Source of the DNA: JBBRBB01 sp038206235
GTDB taxonomy: Bacteria; Bacteroidota; Bacteroidia; Chitinophagales; Chitinophagaceae
Direction of reading: 5' to 3'
Assembly: GCA_038206235.1 (NCBI GenBank)
Contig: JBBRBB010000029.1
Span: 1-53,341 of the forward strand
DNA: 53,341 bases
A model generated the notes under the pieces. It was not told where the DNA came from. It saw only the letters and a program-made list of their open reading frames with translations, and ran no database searches. The translations under genes and the position numbers were made by a program. This document shows positions 32,934-41,175 of the stretch, piece after piece (within the stretch, counting starts at the first letter, position 1; the number at the start of each line of letters is the position of its first letter).

Positions 32934-35900
32934 ATGGCAAGCAAACACTATCATTCAGAAAAATTTAAAGAAATATATAACAGCTTAAACGAGCACCAAA
33001 AGCAGGCAGTTGATGCCATTGATGGTCCAGTTATGGTGATTGCCGGTCCGGGCACAGGCAAAACGCAAATACTCTCTGCCCGTATTGGAAAAATTTTATT
33101 GGAGACTGATGCAGCCCCTCAAAATATTCTTTGCTTAACTTTTACTGATGCCGGTGTAGTTGCCATGCGTAAGCGCCTGCAAAGCATGATTGGGCCTGAT
33201 GCTTACCGTGTGCACATTTACACCTTCCACGCATTTTGCAATGATGTAATACAGGATAATCTTTCGTTATTTGATAAAACTTCCCTTGACCCGATTTCTG
33301 ATTTGGAAAGAATTGAACTCTTTCGTGAGCTGATTGACAGCTTTCCAATTGAGCATCCTTTAAAAAGATTACGCGGCGATTTCTATTATGAAGCACGCAA
33401 TCTTCAGGAATTGTACGGGATGATGAAACAGGAAGGCTGGTCTCCAAAATTTGTGAATGATAAAATTGATGAGTTTTTAAAAGAGCTTCCCAATAAAGAA
33501 GAATTCATTTATAAAACTTCAAGAAAAGGTCAATGGAATAAAGGCGAGGCAAAACCCGCATTTGCCCAAATGCAAAACAAGATGGAAAAATTGCGTGCCG
33601 CAGTTAATGAGTTTGATAATTTTCAAAAGCTGATGCGCAGCCGCAACCTCTATGATTTTGATGATATGATTAACTGGGTAACAAAAGCATTCGAGGAAAA
33701 TAAAAATTTGCTGGCCGATTATCAGGAACGGTTTCAATATATTCTAGTTGATGAGTTTCAGGACAGCAGCGGCTCGCAAAATAAATTAGTTGAACTGCTG
33801 ATTAGTTATTGGGATAAACCAAACATTTTTGTAGTGGGTGACGATGACCAGAGCATCTTTCGTTTTCAGGGCGCCAATGTAGAGAACATGCTGGCGTTTA
33901 CTGAAAACTATAAGAACGATTTGCTCACTGTGGTGCTGAGCAATAACTATCGCTCCACGCAACCTATTCTCGATATTTCAAAAACGCTTATCAGCAACAA
34001 TGAAGAGCGTTTGATAAAACAGATGCAGGGTTTAAGCAAAGAGCTTGTTTCAAGTCATCACGAAATAAAACATCTTACACATAAGCCTGTTCTTCATCAA
34101 TATTTATCTCAGCGCCTGGAAATGATTGGCATTACAGAGCAGGTAAAAAAGTTATTGGATGATGGAATAAAGCCCTCTGAAATTGCCGTGATTTATCGCA
34201 ACAATTCGTATGGTGAAGATTTGGGAAATTTTTTCCGGCAAAAAAATATTTCTTACTACAGCCGCAGAAACATCAACGTGTTAGAAACGCCGCTGATACA
34301 ACAGCTTGTTCACATCACGCAATATTTGGCAATGGAGCACAATGTTCCTTACAGCGGCGATAAATTGCTTTTTGAATTATTGCATTTCGAATTTTTCAAT
34401 ATCCCTCCAATTGAAATTGCAAAAGCTGCTATCAAAGTGTCTGAGCTTAATGATAAAGAAGAAATTTTTTCGCTACGCCGCTGGCTGCATGATAAAGCAA
34501 ATGAGCCTTCGAAAGATTTATTCAGCACATCATTGTATCCCTCTTTAAAAAAAGCAAGCGGTATTATTGAAATCTTAATACAGGCAGTATCAAACACTAC
34601 TGTGCAATTGCTGCTTGAAAGAATAATTAATAACAGTGGCATGCTGCAGCAGGTAATACAAAGTGAGAACAAACATCCATTATTGCAACAGCTAAATACT
34701 TTTTTCGATTTTGTAAAACACGAAACACACCGTAAGCCTTACATGACACTGCATGCGCTTGTTGAATTGATTCAATTGATGAGGAAAGAAAAATTATCAG
34801 TTCCGTTAGTTCAAATAACAGGCAGCGAAAAAGGTGTGAATCTCTTAACCGTGCATGGCTCCAAAGGTTTGGAATTTGAATATGTATTCTTTGCAGCATG
34901 TAATGCAAATTGCTGGGAGAAAGCAAGAGGCAAAGCAGATGCTTTTGCATATCCTGATAATTTATTGCGAACTGCAAAAAGCAAAGAAACGAGTGTGGAA
35001 GAGCAGCGAAGATTATTTTATGTGGCGCTTACAAGAGCGAAACATCATTTGTATATTTCATATTGCGATTGCAATATTGATGGCAAGCCAACAGAGCCAA
35101 CGATGTTTATTGCTGAAATACAGCAGGGACATGCGTTTGAGCCTGAGCCTGTTTCTATAAGCGAGGAGCTACTTTTTGAATATAGTGCATTGCAATTGGC
35201 AAACAACGCTCAGCCGGTGATTGAAAAGCTCGAAGAAGAATTAGTAAGCCATTTGCTTGACAGGTTTGTGATGAATGTTTCAGCTTTGAATAATTTTTTG
35301 AAATGCCCTATTGGTTTTTATTATCAAAATTTAATACGGATACCTTCACCAAAAAATAAAGACCTTGAGTATGGCAATGCTGTGCATTATGCATTGCAGG
35401 AACTTTTTAGAAAAATGCAAAGCAATAATCAAACCTTTGCCGATGTAGAAGATTGCATCGCCGATTTCAACTGGTGGATGAAGCGCCACCGTGAAAGCTT
35501 TACCAGCAGTGAATTTACTATTCTTTGTAAACGCGGAGAAACCATGCTGAGAGCGTATTACGAACATTACAAAGAATCCTGGAATAAAATTGTTTCTACA
35601 GAACGCAACTTTAGAACAACCATAAAAGGCATTCCCATCCGCGGTAAAATAGATAAGCTGGAGTTTGATGGAAAAAGTGTGAACGTTGTTGATTATAAAA
35701 CAGGCAATCCAACGTATGGGTTGGAAAAATTAAAACCTCCTTCAGAAAAAAATCCTTTGGGTGGCGATTACTGGCGGCAGGCTGTGTTTTATAAAATCTT
35801 AGTTGATAGTTCTGATAAAGGATGGAAAGTAATTAGCACAGAGTATGATTTTATAGAGCCGGATAACGATAAGAGAATTGTAAAAGAAAAAATTGTTGTA

Positions 35901-36086
35901 TCGCCTGAAGATATTGAAATTGTAGTACAGCAAATAAGTGATGCATGGCAAAAAATTCAGGCACATGATTTTTATACTGGCTGCGGCAAGCCAGATTGCG
36001 AATGGTGCAATTTTGCAAAGGTGAATAAATTGTATAGTGAGTTAATTCAAGAAGAAGAGTCTGAACCGGGATTAATTTTGATTTAA
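32934..36086 (+). CDS. UvrD/PcrA-type helicase fused to PD-(D/E)XK nuclease
   Basis: 1050 residues. The N-terminal SF1A helicase has Q-motif LNEHQKQAVDAI, Walker A GPGTGKT (38-44), ILVDEFQDSS (motif II), VGDDDQSIFRFQGA (III), SNNYRSTQPIL (IV), LLTVHGSKGLEFEYVFF (V) and RRLFYVALTRAKHHLYI (VI). A C-terminal RecB-type nuclease follows: GNAVHYALQELF, IRGKIDKLEFDG and VVDYKTGNP. Cys791 with Cys1017, Cys1022 and Cys1025 brackets it, like the iron-sulfur staple of AddB-type nucleases. It probably processes broken DNA ends or restricts DNA in one polypeptide. Confidence 0.9.
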   Translation: MASKHYHSEKFKEIYNSLNEHQKQAVDAIDGPVMVIAGPGTGKTQILSARIGKILLETDAAPQNILCLTFTDAGVVAMRKRLQSMIGPDAYRVHIYTFHAFCNDVIQDNLSLFDKTSLDPISDLERIELFRELIDSFPIEHPLKRLRGDFYYEARNLQELYGMMKQEGWSPKFVNDKIDEFLKELPNKEEFIYKTSRKGQWNKGEAKPAFAQMQNKMEKLRAAVNEFDNFQKLMRSRNLYDFDDMINWVTKAFEENKNLLADYQERFQYILVDEFQDSSGSQNKLVELLISYWDKPNIFVVGDDDQSIFRFQGANVENMLAFTENYKNDLLTVVLSNNYRSTQPILDISKTLISNNEERLIKQMQGLSKELVSSHHEIKHLTHKPVLHQYLSQRLEMIGITEQVKKLLDDGIKPSEIAVIYRNNSYGEDLGNFFRQKNISYYSRRNINVLETPLIQQLVHITQYLAMEHNVPYSGDKLLFELLHFEFFNIPPIEIAKAAIKVSELNDKEEIFSLRRWLHDKANEPSKDLFSTSLYPSLKKASGIIEILIQAVSNTTVQLLLERIINNSGMLQQVIQSENKHPLLQQLNTFFDFVKHETHRKPYMTLHALVELIQLMRKEKLSVPLVQITGSEKGVNLLTVHGSKGLEFEYVFFAACNANCWEKARGKADAFAYPDNLLRTAKSKETSVEEQRRLFYVALTRAKHHLYISYCDCNIDGKPTEPTMFIAEIQQGHAFEPEPVSISEELLFEYSALQLANNAQPVIEKLEEELVSHLLDRFVMNVSALNNFLKCPIGFYYQNLIRIPSPKNKDLEYGNAVHYALQELFRKMQSNNQTFADVEDCIADFNWWMKRHRESFTSSEFTILCKRGETMLRAYYEHYKESWNKIVSTERNFRTTIKGIPIRGKIDKLEFDGKSVNVVDYKTGNPTYGLEKLKPPSEKNPLGGDYWRQAVFYKILVDSSDKGWKVISTEYDFIEPDNDKRIVKEKIVVSPEDIEIVVQQISDAWQKIQAHDFYTGCGKPDCEWCNFAKVNKLYSELIQEEESEPGLILI

Positions 36087-36127
36087 GGGATTGTTAGGAA
36101 AGTAAACAATGTAAAGCGGTTATGTTT

Positions 36128-36203
36128 GCGAATCATTAAAAGTCATTAGTCATTGAGAGTTGAACATTGAACATTGAGCAGTGAACATTAGATTAGAATT
36201 GAG
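36128..36203. repeat. Imperfect 8-10-bp repeats upstream of the Ig-like lipoprotein gene
   Basis: Units such as AGTCATT, AGTCATTGAG, GTTGAACATT, GAACATTGAG and CAGTGAACATT follow each other with drift between 36128 and 36203, ending just before the ATG at 36221. Confidence 0.6.
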
Positions 36204-36220
36204 CATTTCCATACTTCTTC

Positions 36221-37627
36221 ATGAAAAAAAGTTATTTCCTCCTCCTCTTTCTCATCTCCAAAATTCTGTTTCTAACATCTTGCGCCAACATCATTCCGCC
36301 GACAGGCGGATTAAAAGATACGTTGCCTCCGGTATTAATTGCAGCAAAGCCAACAGATTCGGCGCTCAATTTCAAAACAAATAAAATAACGCTTGAGTTT
36401 AATGAATACATTCAACTGGATAATGACTGGCTTAATAAAGTTATTGTTTCACCTTACCCTGACCAGTCGCCATCCATTCAAAGTAAATTGCAAACAGTGA
36501 GTATTCGCATGAGAGATTCATTGAAACCGAATACAACTTATGCAATCAATTTTGGAAATACTTTGAAAGATGTGAATGAAGGGAATGCTTATAAAAATTT
36601 TACTTATGTTTTTTCAACAGGAAATAAATTGGATGATGGAAAAATTTCTGGCCAGGTTATTTTAGCAGAAACAGGTGCAGTTGATTCTACACTGATTGTT
36701 ATATTGCATACCAATCTAAATGATACCGCTGTAAAAAAAGACCGGCCTCTTTATTTCGCAAGACTTGATGGCGGCGGAAATTTCGAATTTAATTTTTTGC
36801 CGCGAAAGCAATATAATATATATGCGGTGCCCGATGATTATTCAAAAAAATATGATGACAGTACTAAGTTCTTTGCTTTTTTAAATGCACCAGTTTCCAT
36901 TGACAGCAGCAACACTTCCTCTCTTACATTATACGCATATCAGCAGTATAAAAAGACAGAAAAAATTGCTACTACACCTTCACCATCCAAACCTGTGAAA
37001 GGAAAAGACACCACAAAAGGAAAAACTCTGAACTATGCAATAGCTATCGAAGGCGGCCAGCAAACCCTTTTAAAAAATATTGAAATCACATTTGATTCAA
37101 CTGTCGCTGCGTACGATTCTTCAAAAATTATTTTAACTGATACAAACTATCATCCAATAACAGGATATACATTATCACGCGATACTTCATTAAAAAAATT
37201 TTATTTAAAATATCCCTGGAAAGAAGGACAGCATTTTAAATTAATCATTCAGCCAAATGCCTTTACAGACAGTGCCGGTGAAATACTTGCAAAAGCAGAT
37301 ACCATAACCTTTTCCACCCGAACTGAAAGCACTTATGGCAGCATCCGGTTACGCTTTAGTAATTTGGATATTAATAAAAATCCGGTTTTACTTTTACTGC
37401 AGAATAATAATATTATTGAATCAATTCCTTTAACACAAACAGAACTATATCGCAAGCTTTATGAGCCGGGAGAATACGACCTGCGTATTTTGTATGATGC
37501 GAATAAGAATGGCGTTTGGGATGCAGGAAATTTCGCTTTAAAAAAGCAACCCGAAAAAGTAAAGCAGATTTCTCAAAAAATAAACATCAAAAAAAATTGG
37601 GATAATGAGGTGAATGTGAGTTTGTAA
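36221..37627 (+). CDS. Ig-like domain-containing lipoprotein
   Basis: 468 residues. Lipobox FLTSC (Cys21), then ANIIPPTGGLKDTLPPVLIAAKP, the standard opening of Bacteroidota Ig-like (Big_5 / SbsA type) lipoproteins. The N-terminal Ig-like domain (KITLEFNEYIQL ... YAINFGNTLKDVNEGN) is followed by a carboxypeptidase-regulatory-like strand set (ISGQVILAETGAVDS) and a second Ig-like region, ending in YDANKNGVWDAGNF. An envelope surface or periplasmic protein of unknown function. Followed by recR on the same strand. Confidence 0.85.
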   Translation: MKKSYFLLLFLISKILFLTSCANIIPPTGGLKDTLPPVLIAAKPTDSALNFKTNKITLEFNEYIQLDNDWLNKVIVSPYPDQSPSIQSKLQTVSIRMRDSLKPNTTYAINFGNTLKDVNEGNAYKNFTYVFSTGNKLDDGKISGQVILAETGAVDSTLIVILHTNLNDTAVKKDRPLYFARLDGGGNFEFNFLPRKQYNIYAVPDDYSKKYDDSTKFFAFLNAPVSIDSSNTSSLTLYAYQQYKKTEKIATTPSPSKPVKGKDTTKGKTLNYAIAIEGGQQTLLKNIEITFDSTVAAYDSSKIILTDTNYHPITGYTLSRDTSLKKFYLKYPWKEGQHFKLIIQPNAFTDSAGEILAKADTITFSTRTESTYGSIRLRFSNLDINKNPVLLLLQNNNIIESIPLTQTELYRKLYEPGEYDLRILYDANKNGVWDAGNFALKKQPEKVKQISQKINIKKNWDNEVNVSL

Positions 37628-37629
37628 AA

Positions 37630-37678
37630 ACAATAGGCAATAGGCAATACGCAATAAGCGATAGTTAATAAGCAATAA
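37630..37678. repeat. GCAATAG heptamer repeat, seven units
   Basis: Seven consecutive heptamers (ACAATAG, GCAATAG, GCAATAC, GCAATAA, GCGATAG, TTAATAA, GCAATAA). They abut the -7 box of recR and so occupy its -33 region. Confidence 0.85.
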
Positions 37679-37679
37679 T

Positions 37680-37687
37680 TACCTTTG
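37680..37687 (+). promoter_or_regulatory. -7 box of recR with very short leader
   Basis: TACCTTTG matches TAnnTTTG and ends 10 nt before the recR ATG (37698). The upstream element would lie within the heptamer repeat. Confidence 0.4.
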
Positions 37688-37697
37688 TAAAACGATT

Positions 37698-38315
37698 ATG
37701 CAATTCTCCTCCTCACTTGTTGAAAACGCCGTAAACGAATTTGCCAGGCTTCCCGGCATTGGTAAAAAAACAGCTTTGCGTATGGTGTTGTATTTATTAA
37801 AGCAGCAGAAGGAAACAGTTGAAAATTTTAGCGATGCCATTGCAACCATGCGGCGCAATATTCAGTTTTGCCAGCGTTGCCACAACATAAGCGATGGAGA
37901 TATTTGCGCTGTTTGTGCCAATTCGATGCGTAACCAGCGAATGATTTGCGTGGTTGAAAATATTCGTGATGTAATTGCCATTGAAAACACACAGCAATTC
38001 AGCGGAACTTATCATGTGCTTGGCGGCATCATATCACCGCTTGATGGTATTGGACCAGACCAGTTGCAAATTGAATCGCTCATTCATCGCATAGAAAAAG
38101 AGCAAACAGAAGAATTGGTTTTTGCACTTAGCCCAAATATACAGGGCGATACAACCATTTATTATATTCAGAAAAAAATTCATCATCTTCCCTGTAGCGT
38201 TACCACGATTGCACGGGGCATCGCGTTTGGCGGAGAACTCGAGTACGCCGATGAGTTAACGCTTGCCCGCAGTTTAGCCAATCGCCTTCCCGTAGGACAA
38301 TATGTAAAGTCCTGA
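37698..38315 (+). CDS. recR: Recombination protein RecR
   Basis: 205 residues, family length. A helix-hairpin-helix region (FARLPGIGKKTALRMVLYLL), four-Cys zinc finger (CQRCHNISDGDICAVC), Toprim domain (ICVVENIRDVIAIE; YHVLGGIISPLDGIGPDQL) and the conserved C-terminus TTIARGIAFGGELEYADELTL. Works with RecF and RecO to load RecA at gaps. Cytoplasmic. Confidence 0.96.
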   Translation: MQFSSSLVENAVNEFARLPGIGKKTALRMVLYLLKQQKETVENFSDAIATMRRNIQFCQRCHNISDGDICAVCANSMRNQRMICVVENIRDVIAIENTQQFSGTYHVLGGIISPLDGIGPDQLQIESLIHRIEKEQTEELVFALSPNIQGDTTIYYIQKKIHHLPCSVTTIARGIAFGGELEYADELTLARSLANRLPVGQYVKS

Positions 38316-38413
38316 TTTCTCTGTTTTCATTTTGCTGCAAGGCAACGTTTATTCTTATTCATCAGTTATTATTTCCAACACTCATACTTTGTTAGTATTT
38401 TTAAAATCAGTTT

Positions 38414-38824
38414 ATGAAAAAAAATTACATAATTGGTTTTATTATTCTTATTGTAATTGCATGTGCAGTGTATGGTTTGTATGTGTGGAATAAACCGCAA
38501 AGAGATGTAAGAAAAGAAAAAGGAATAAAAATGACGGCAACTGCAATTTTTGATTCGTTTACCAGCAATGAAAATAATGCAAATGCTTCCTTTCTTAATA
38601 AAGCGATACAGGTTACGGGTGTTGTGTCAGAAGTGAAAAAAAACCAGGCCGGTCAAACGGTTCTAATTCTTCTGTCCAATGACCCCGTATTTGGCGTAAA
38701 CTGTACTTTTAAAGAAGACCCCGGGCAAATTAATAAAGGCAGTACAATAATGTTCAAAGGTATTTGTACAGGGTATTTAAGTGATGTGATAATTAATGAA
38801 GGTGTTTTAATTGATAAGAAATAA
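38414..38824 (+). CDS. OB-fold (tRNA_anti-like) membrane-anchored protein
   Basis: 136 residues. One N-terminal transmembrane helix (IIGFIILIVIACAVYGLYVW), then about 100 residues resembling the tRNA_anti-like OB fold: TATAIFDSF, FLNKAIQVTGVVSEVKKN, VLILLSNDPVFGVNCTFKED, STIMFKGICTGYLSDVIINE. First of four co-directional genes with the haem-motif lipoprotein, YceI protein and DUF5777 barrel. Ligand unknown. Confidence 0.8.
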   Translation: MKKNYIIGFIILIVIACAVYGLYVWNKPQRDVRKEKGIKMTATAIFDSFTSNENNANASFLNKAIQVTGVVSEVKKNQAGQTVLILLSNDPVFGVNCTFKEDPGQINKGSTIMFKGICTGYLSDVIINEGVLIDKK

Positions 38825-38890
38825 ACCTTGCAAAATTTTAATCATCATACTATTTTATTCTCCATTCAATAAATGCTTAATTGCTATAAC

Positions 38891-39289
38891 ATGCGAAATG
38901 CAAAACTTTTAAGTGCACTGATTGTTCTTGTTTTAATTATTTATTTTTCTTCGGGCTGTCAATATCACAAATCAGATTTGGTTTATCCCTGCGACACAAC
39001 AATTGTTAGACGCAGTGTAGAAATAAAATCCATTCTGGATGCGAATTGCCAGAATTGCCATAGCACAACTACCGCAGATGACTTTGGAAACGGCTATAAT
39101 TTATATGATTATCCTACGATTAACAGTTTGGCCACGAATACATTTTTATGTTCCGAGGGACAGCTTATTTCAGCCGTTACTCATGACAACGTATGTGCTC
39201 TTCCTATGCCCAAAGGCCAGCCCATGCTAAACGATTGTGATATAAATAAATTCAGGGCCTGGGTAAACAGAGGCGCTCCTGATAATTAA
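38891..39289 (+). CDS. Lipoprotein with a c-type haem motif
   Basis: 132 residues from ATG at 38891 (a start six codons earlier is possible). Lipobox FSSGC, then one CxxCH site in ILDANCQNCHSTTTADD, and a later MPMPKGQPMLNDCDINKFRAWVNRGAPDN end typical of the short haem-binding domains found in Bacteroidota lipoproteins. Probably a single-haem envelope protein. It is 66 bp after the OB-fold gene and 20 bp before the YceI gene. Confidence 0.8.
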   Translation: MRNAKLLSALIVLVLIIYFSSGCQYHKSDLVYPCDTTIVRRSVEIKSILDANCQNCHSTTTADDFGNGYNLYDYPTINSLATNTFLCSEGQLISAVTHDNVCALPMPKGQPMLNDCDINKFRAWVNRGAPDN

Positions 39290-39309
39290 TAATTTTAAAA
39301 AAAAAATTT

Positions 39310-39864
39310 ATGAAACAAATCATCATCATCATTTTCTTATTAGCTACTGTAATCTTTTCAACAGTTAGTGCTCAGGATTATCTCACACGCAATGGCAATG
39401 TTTCCCTATTTTCTCACACGCCGCTTGAAGATATTAAAGCGCAAAACAATGAAGCAGTAAGTGTATTAAATTCTGCAACCGGCGATATTGAATTTAAGGT
39501 TGCGGTAAAAAGTTTTCACTTCCCCAAAGCATCAATGGAAGAGCATTTTAATACTGATGATTATATGGATTCTGAGAAATATCCAAAAGCAGGTTTTAAA
39601 GGAAAAATCAACAAGCTTTCTGAGGTGAATTTTGCAAAAGATGGAACTTATAAAGTTACCGTTCAGGGAGACCTTACTATGAAAGATGCAACCAAGTCCA
39701 TAACCGCGCAGGGCATTATTACAGTGGGCGGCGGAGTAGTTACTGCACAGTCAACCTTTACAATTAACCGTAAAGATTTTCATATAATCGGCGAATCGTA
39801 TGTACAAAAAAGAATTGCCGAGCAAATTGAAATTACAGTGAACTGCAAATATGATAAGCGATAA
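39310..39864 (+). CDS. YceI family protein
   Basis: 184 residues with signal peptide (to VSAQ). The lipocalin-like YceI fold is seen in VSLFSHTPLEDIKAQNNEAVSVL, MEEHFNTDDYMDSEKYPKAGFKG, VTVQGDLTMKDATKSI and FTINRKDFHIIG. Members bind isoprenoid-type lipids in the periplasm. In the operon with the haem-motif lipoprotein and DUF5777 protein, a set that recurs in this phylum as I recall it. Confidence 0.92.
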   Translation: MKQIIIIIFLLATVIFSTVSAQDYLTRNGNVSLFSHTPLEDIKAQNNEAVSVLNSATGDIEFKVAVKSFHFPKASMEEHFNTDDYMDSEKYPKAGFKGKINKLSEVNFAKDGTYKVTVQGDLTMKDATKSITAQGIITVGGGVVTAQSTFTINRKDFHIIGESYVQKRIAEQIEITVNCKYDKR

Positions 39865-39915
39865 AAGCCCCCTAAATCCCCTCCAAAGGAGTCCTATGGA
39901 CCTTCAGGGGATTTT
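39864..39915. repeat. REP-like palindrome, AAAGCCCCCTAAATCCCC family
   Basis: AAAGCCCCCTAAATCCCC, then CTCCAAAGGAGTCCT, ending CCTTCAGGGGATTTT. Its first 18 bases match 23223, and its CTCCAAAGGAGTCCT occurs again at 46386-46400. It begins at the YceI stop codon. Confidence 0.65.
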
Positions 39916-39963
39916 AAAAAACCGAAGGAGTATTATATCAGCTTAATCCTAATTTTTTATAAA

Positions 39964-40890
39964 ATGAAACATCCAAAACTTTTTCTAACTGCTTTTCTTT
40001 TATTCTTTGCTGCACATGCAATTGCACAGGATGTAAATCTTGATTCATTGCTCGAGGTTGATACGAATAAGAAAATTAAAAATGAAACACATTATACAGA
40101 AGCCACTTTTAAAACAACCCGTCTCATTGACGGACATACAGTAGAAACAACACAGGCAGGAATTTTAGACTTTAAAGTTTCTCATCGTTTTGGTAATGTG
40201 AATGACGGTTTATATCAAATGTTTGGATTAGACCAGGCCACCATGCGTCTTGGATTTGATTATGGAATTAATAACAGGCTAACCGTCGGCATTGGCAGAA
40301 GCACGTTTGAAAAGCAATACGATGGTTTTATTAAATACAGGGCATTGTGGCAATCAACTGGTAAAAATAATGTGCCGGTATCTGTTACCTTGTTATCATC
40401 CATAATGATTAAAACACTGCATGAAAATATTGATACAAAAAAAGTAACCACACAGGATAAAACTTCTTATGCTTACCAGGTAATGGCCGCACGAAAATTC
40501 AATGAATCTTTTTCATTACAGTTGATGCCCACTTTGATTCACGAAAACCTTGTTGATAGCGCATCAATGCCAAACGACCTGTATTCCATTGGCGCCGGCG
40601 CAAGGGTTAAGCTTACAAAAAACTCAAGCATTAATGCAGAATATTATTATCAAATTCCCGGCAACAAATTACCAGGCACCTATAATACACTTTCTCTTGG
40701 ATGGGAAATTCAAACGGCAGGTCATGTATTTTCGCTTCACTTAAGCAATTCAATCGGCATGACTGAAAGAACATTTATTGCAGAGAACCGCGAAGGCAGG
40801 TGGGGATTCGGCGATAAAGGCTCTATTCATTTTGGCTTTAATATTTCAAGAGTGTTTACGATTAAAAAACCAAAAGAAGCAAAACGGTAA
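39964..40890 (+). CDS. DUF5777 family outer-membrane beta-barrel protein
   Basis: 308 residues with signal peptide (AAHAIAQ). The family is recognised by THYTEATFKTTRLIDGHTVETTQAGILDFKVSHRFG, NVNDGLYQMFGLDQATMRLGFDYGINNRLTVGIGRS and beta-hairpins with alternating hydrophobic residues up to FGFNISRVF at the end. Predicted outer-membrane barrel of unknown cargo. Last gene of the four-gene run. Confidence 0.88.
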   Translation: MKHPKLFLTAFLLFFAAHAIAQDVNLDSLLEVDTNKKIKNETHYTEATFKTTRLIDGHTVETTQAGILDFKVSHRFGNVNDGLYQMFGLDQATMRLGFDYGINNRLTVGIGRSTFEKQYDGFIKYRALWQSTGKNNVPVSVTLLSSIMIKTLHENIDTKKVTTQDKTSYAYQVMAARKFNESFSLQLMPTLIHENLVDSASMPNDLYSIGAGARVKLTKNSSINAEYYYQIPGNKLPGTYNTLSLGWEIQTAGHVFSLHLSNSIGMTERTFIAENREGRWGFGDKGSIHFGFNISRVFTIKKPKEAKR

Positions 40891-40990
40891 AATAATTTTA
40901 AAATGATTTTTCAGATACTTCTACATGATCTTAAAAAAACATTCTTCTGTATAATAGAGCACATCAAGTATAAAAATCACCGACAGCAAT

Positions 40991-41019
40991 CGGTCTGACG
41001 GCTTAGAGCCGTCTGACCG
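40991..41019. repeat. REP-like perfect hairpin, GGTCTGAC family
   Basis: CGGTCTGACGGC, loop TTAGA, GCCGTCTGACCG: 12-bp perfect arms. Its outer half matches the GGTCAGACC elements at 31671 and 44499. The 285-bp gap 40891-41175 holds nothing else I recognise. Confidence 0.7.
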
Positions 41020-41175
41020 TGTACAATTCTGCAATCAAAGAATACTCTTTACCCAAAAACATAATAACAACTGAATAAATAAAACTCAGTACTTTAATTT
41101 TTCTGCTTAGTAATTTAATCCGCATCATATTTCATAGTCCATCTTATTCAAAACAAGCAATTAATTTGCGCAGCT

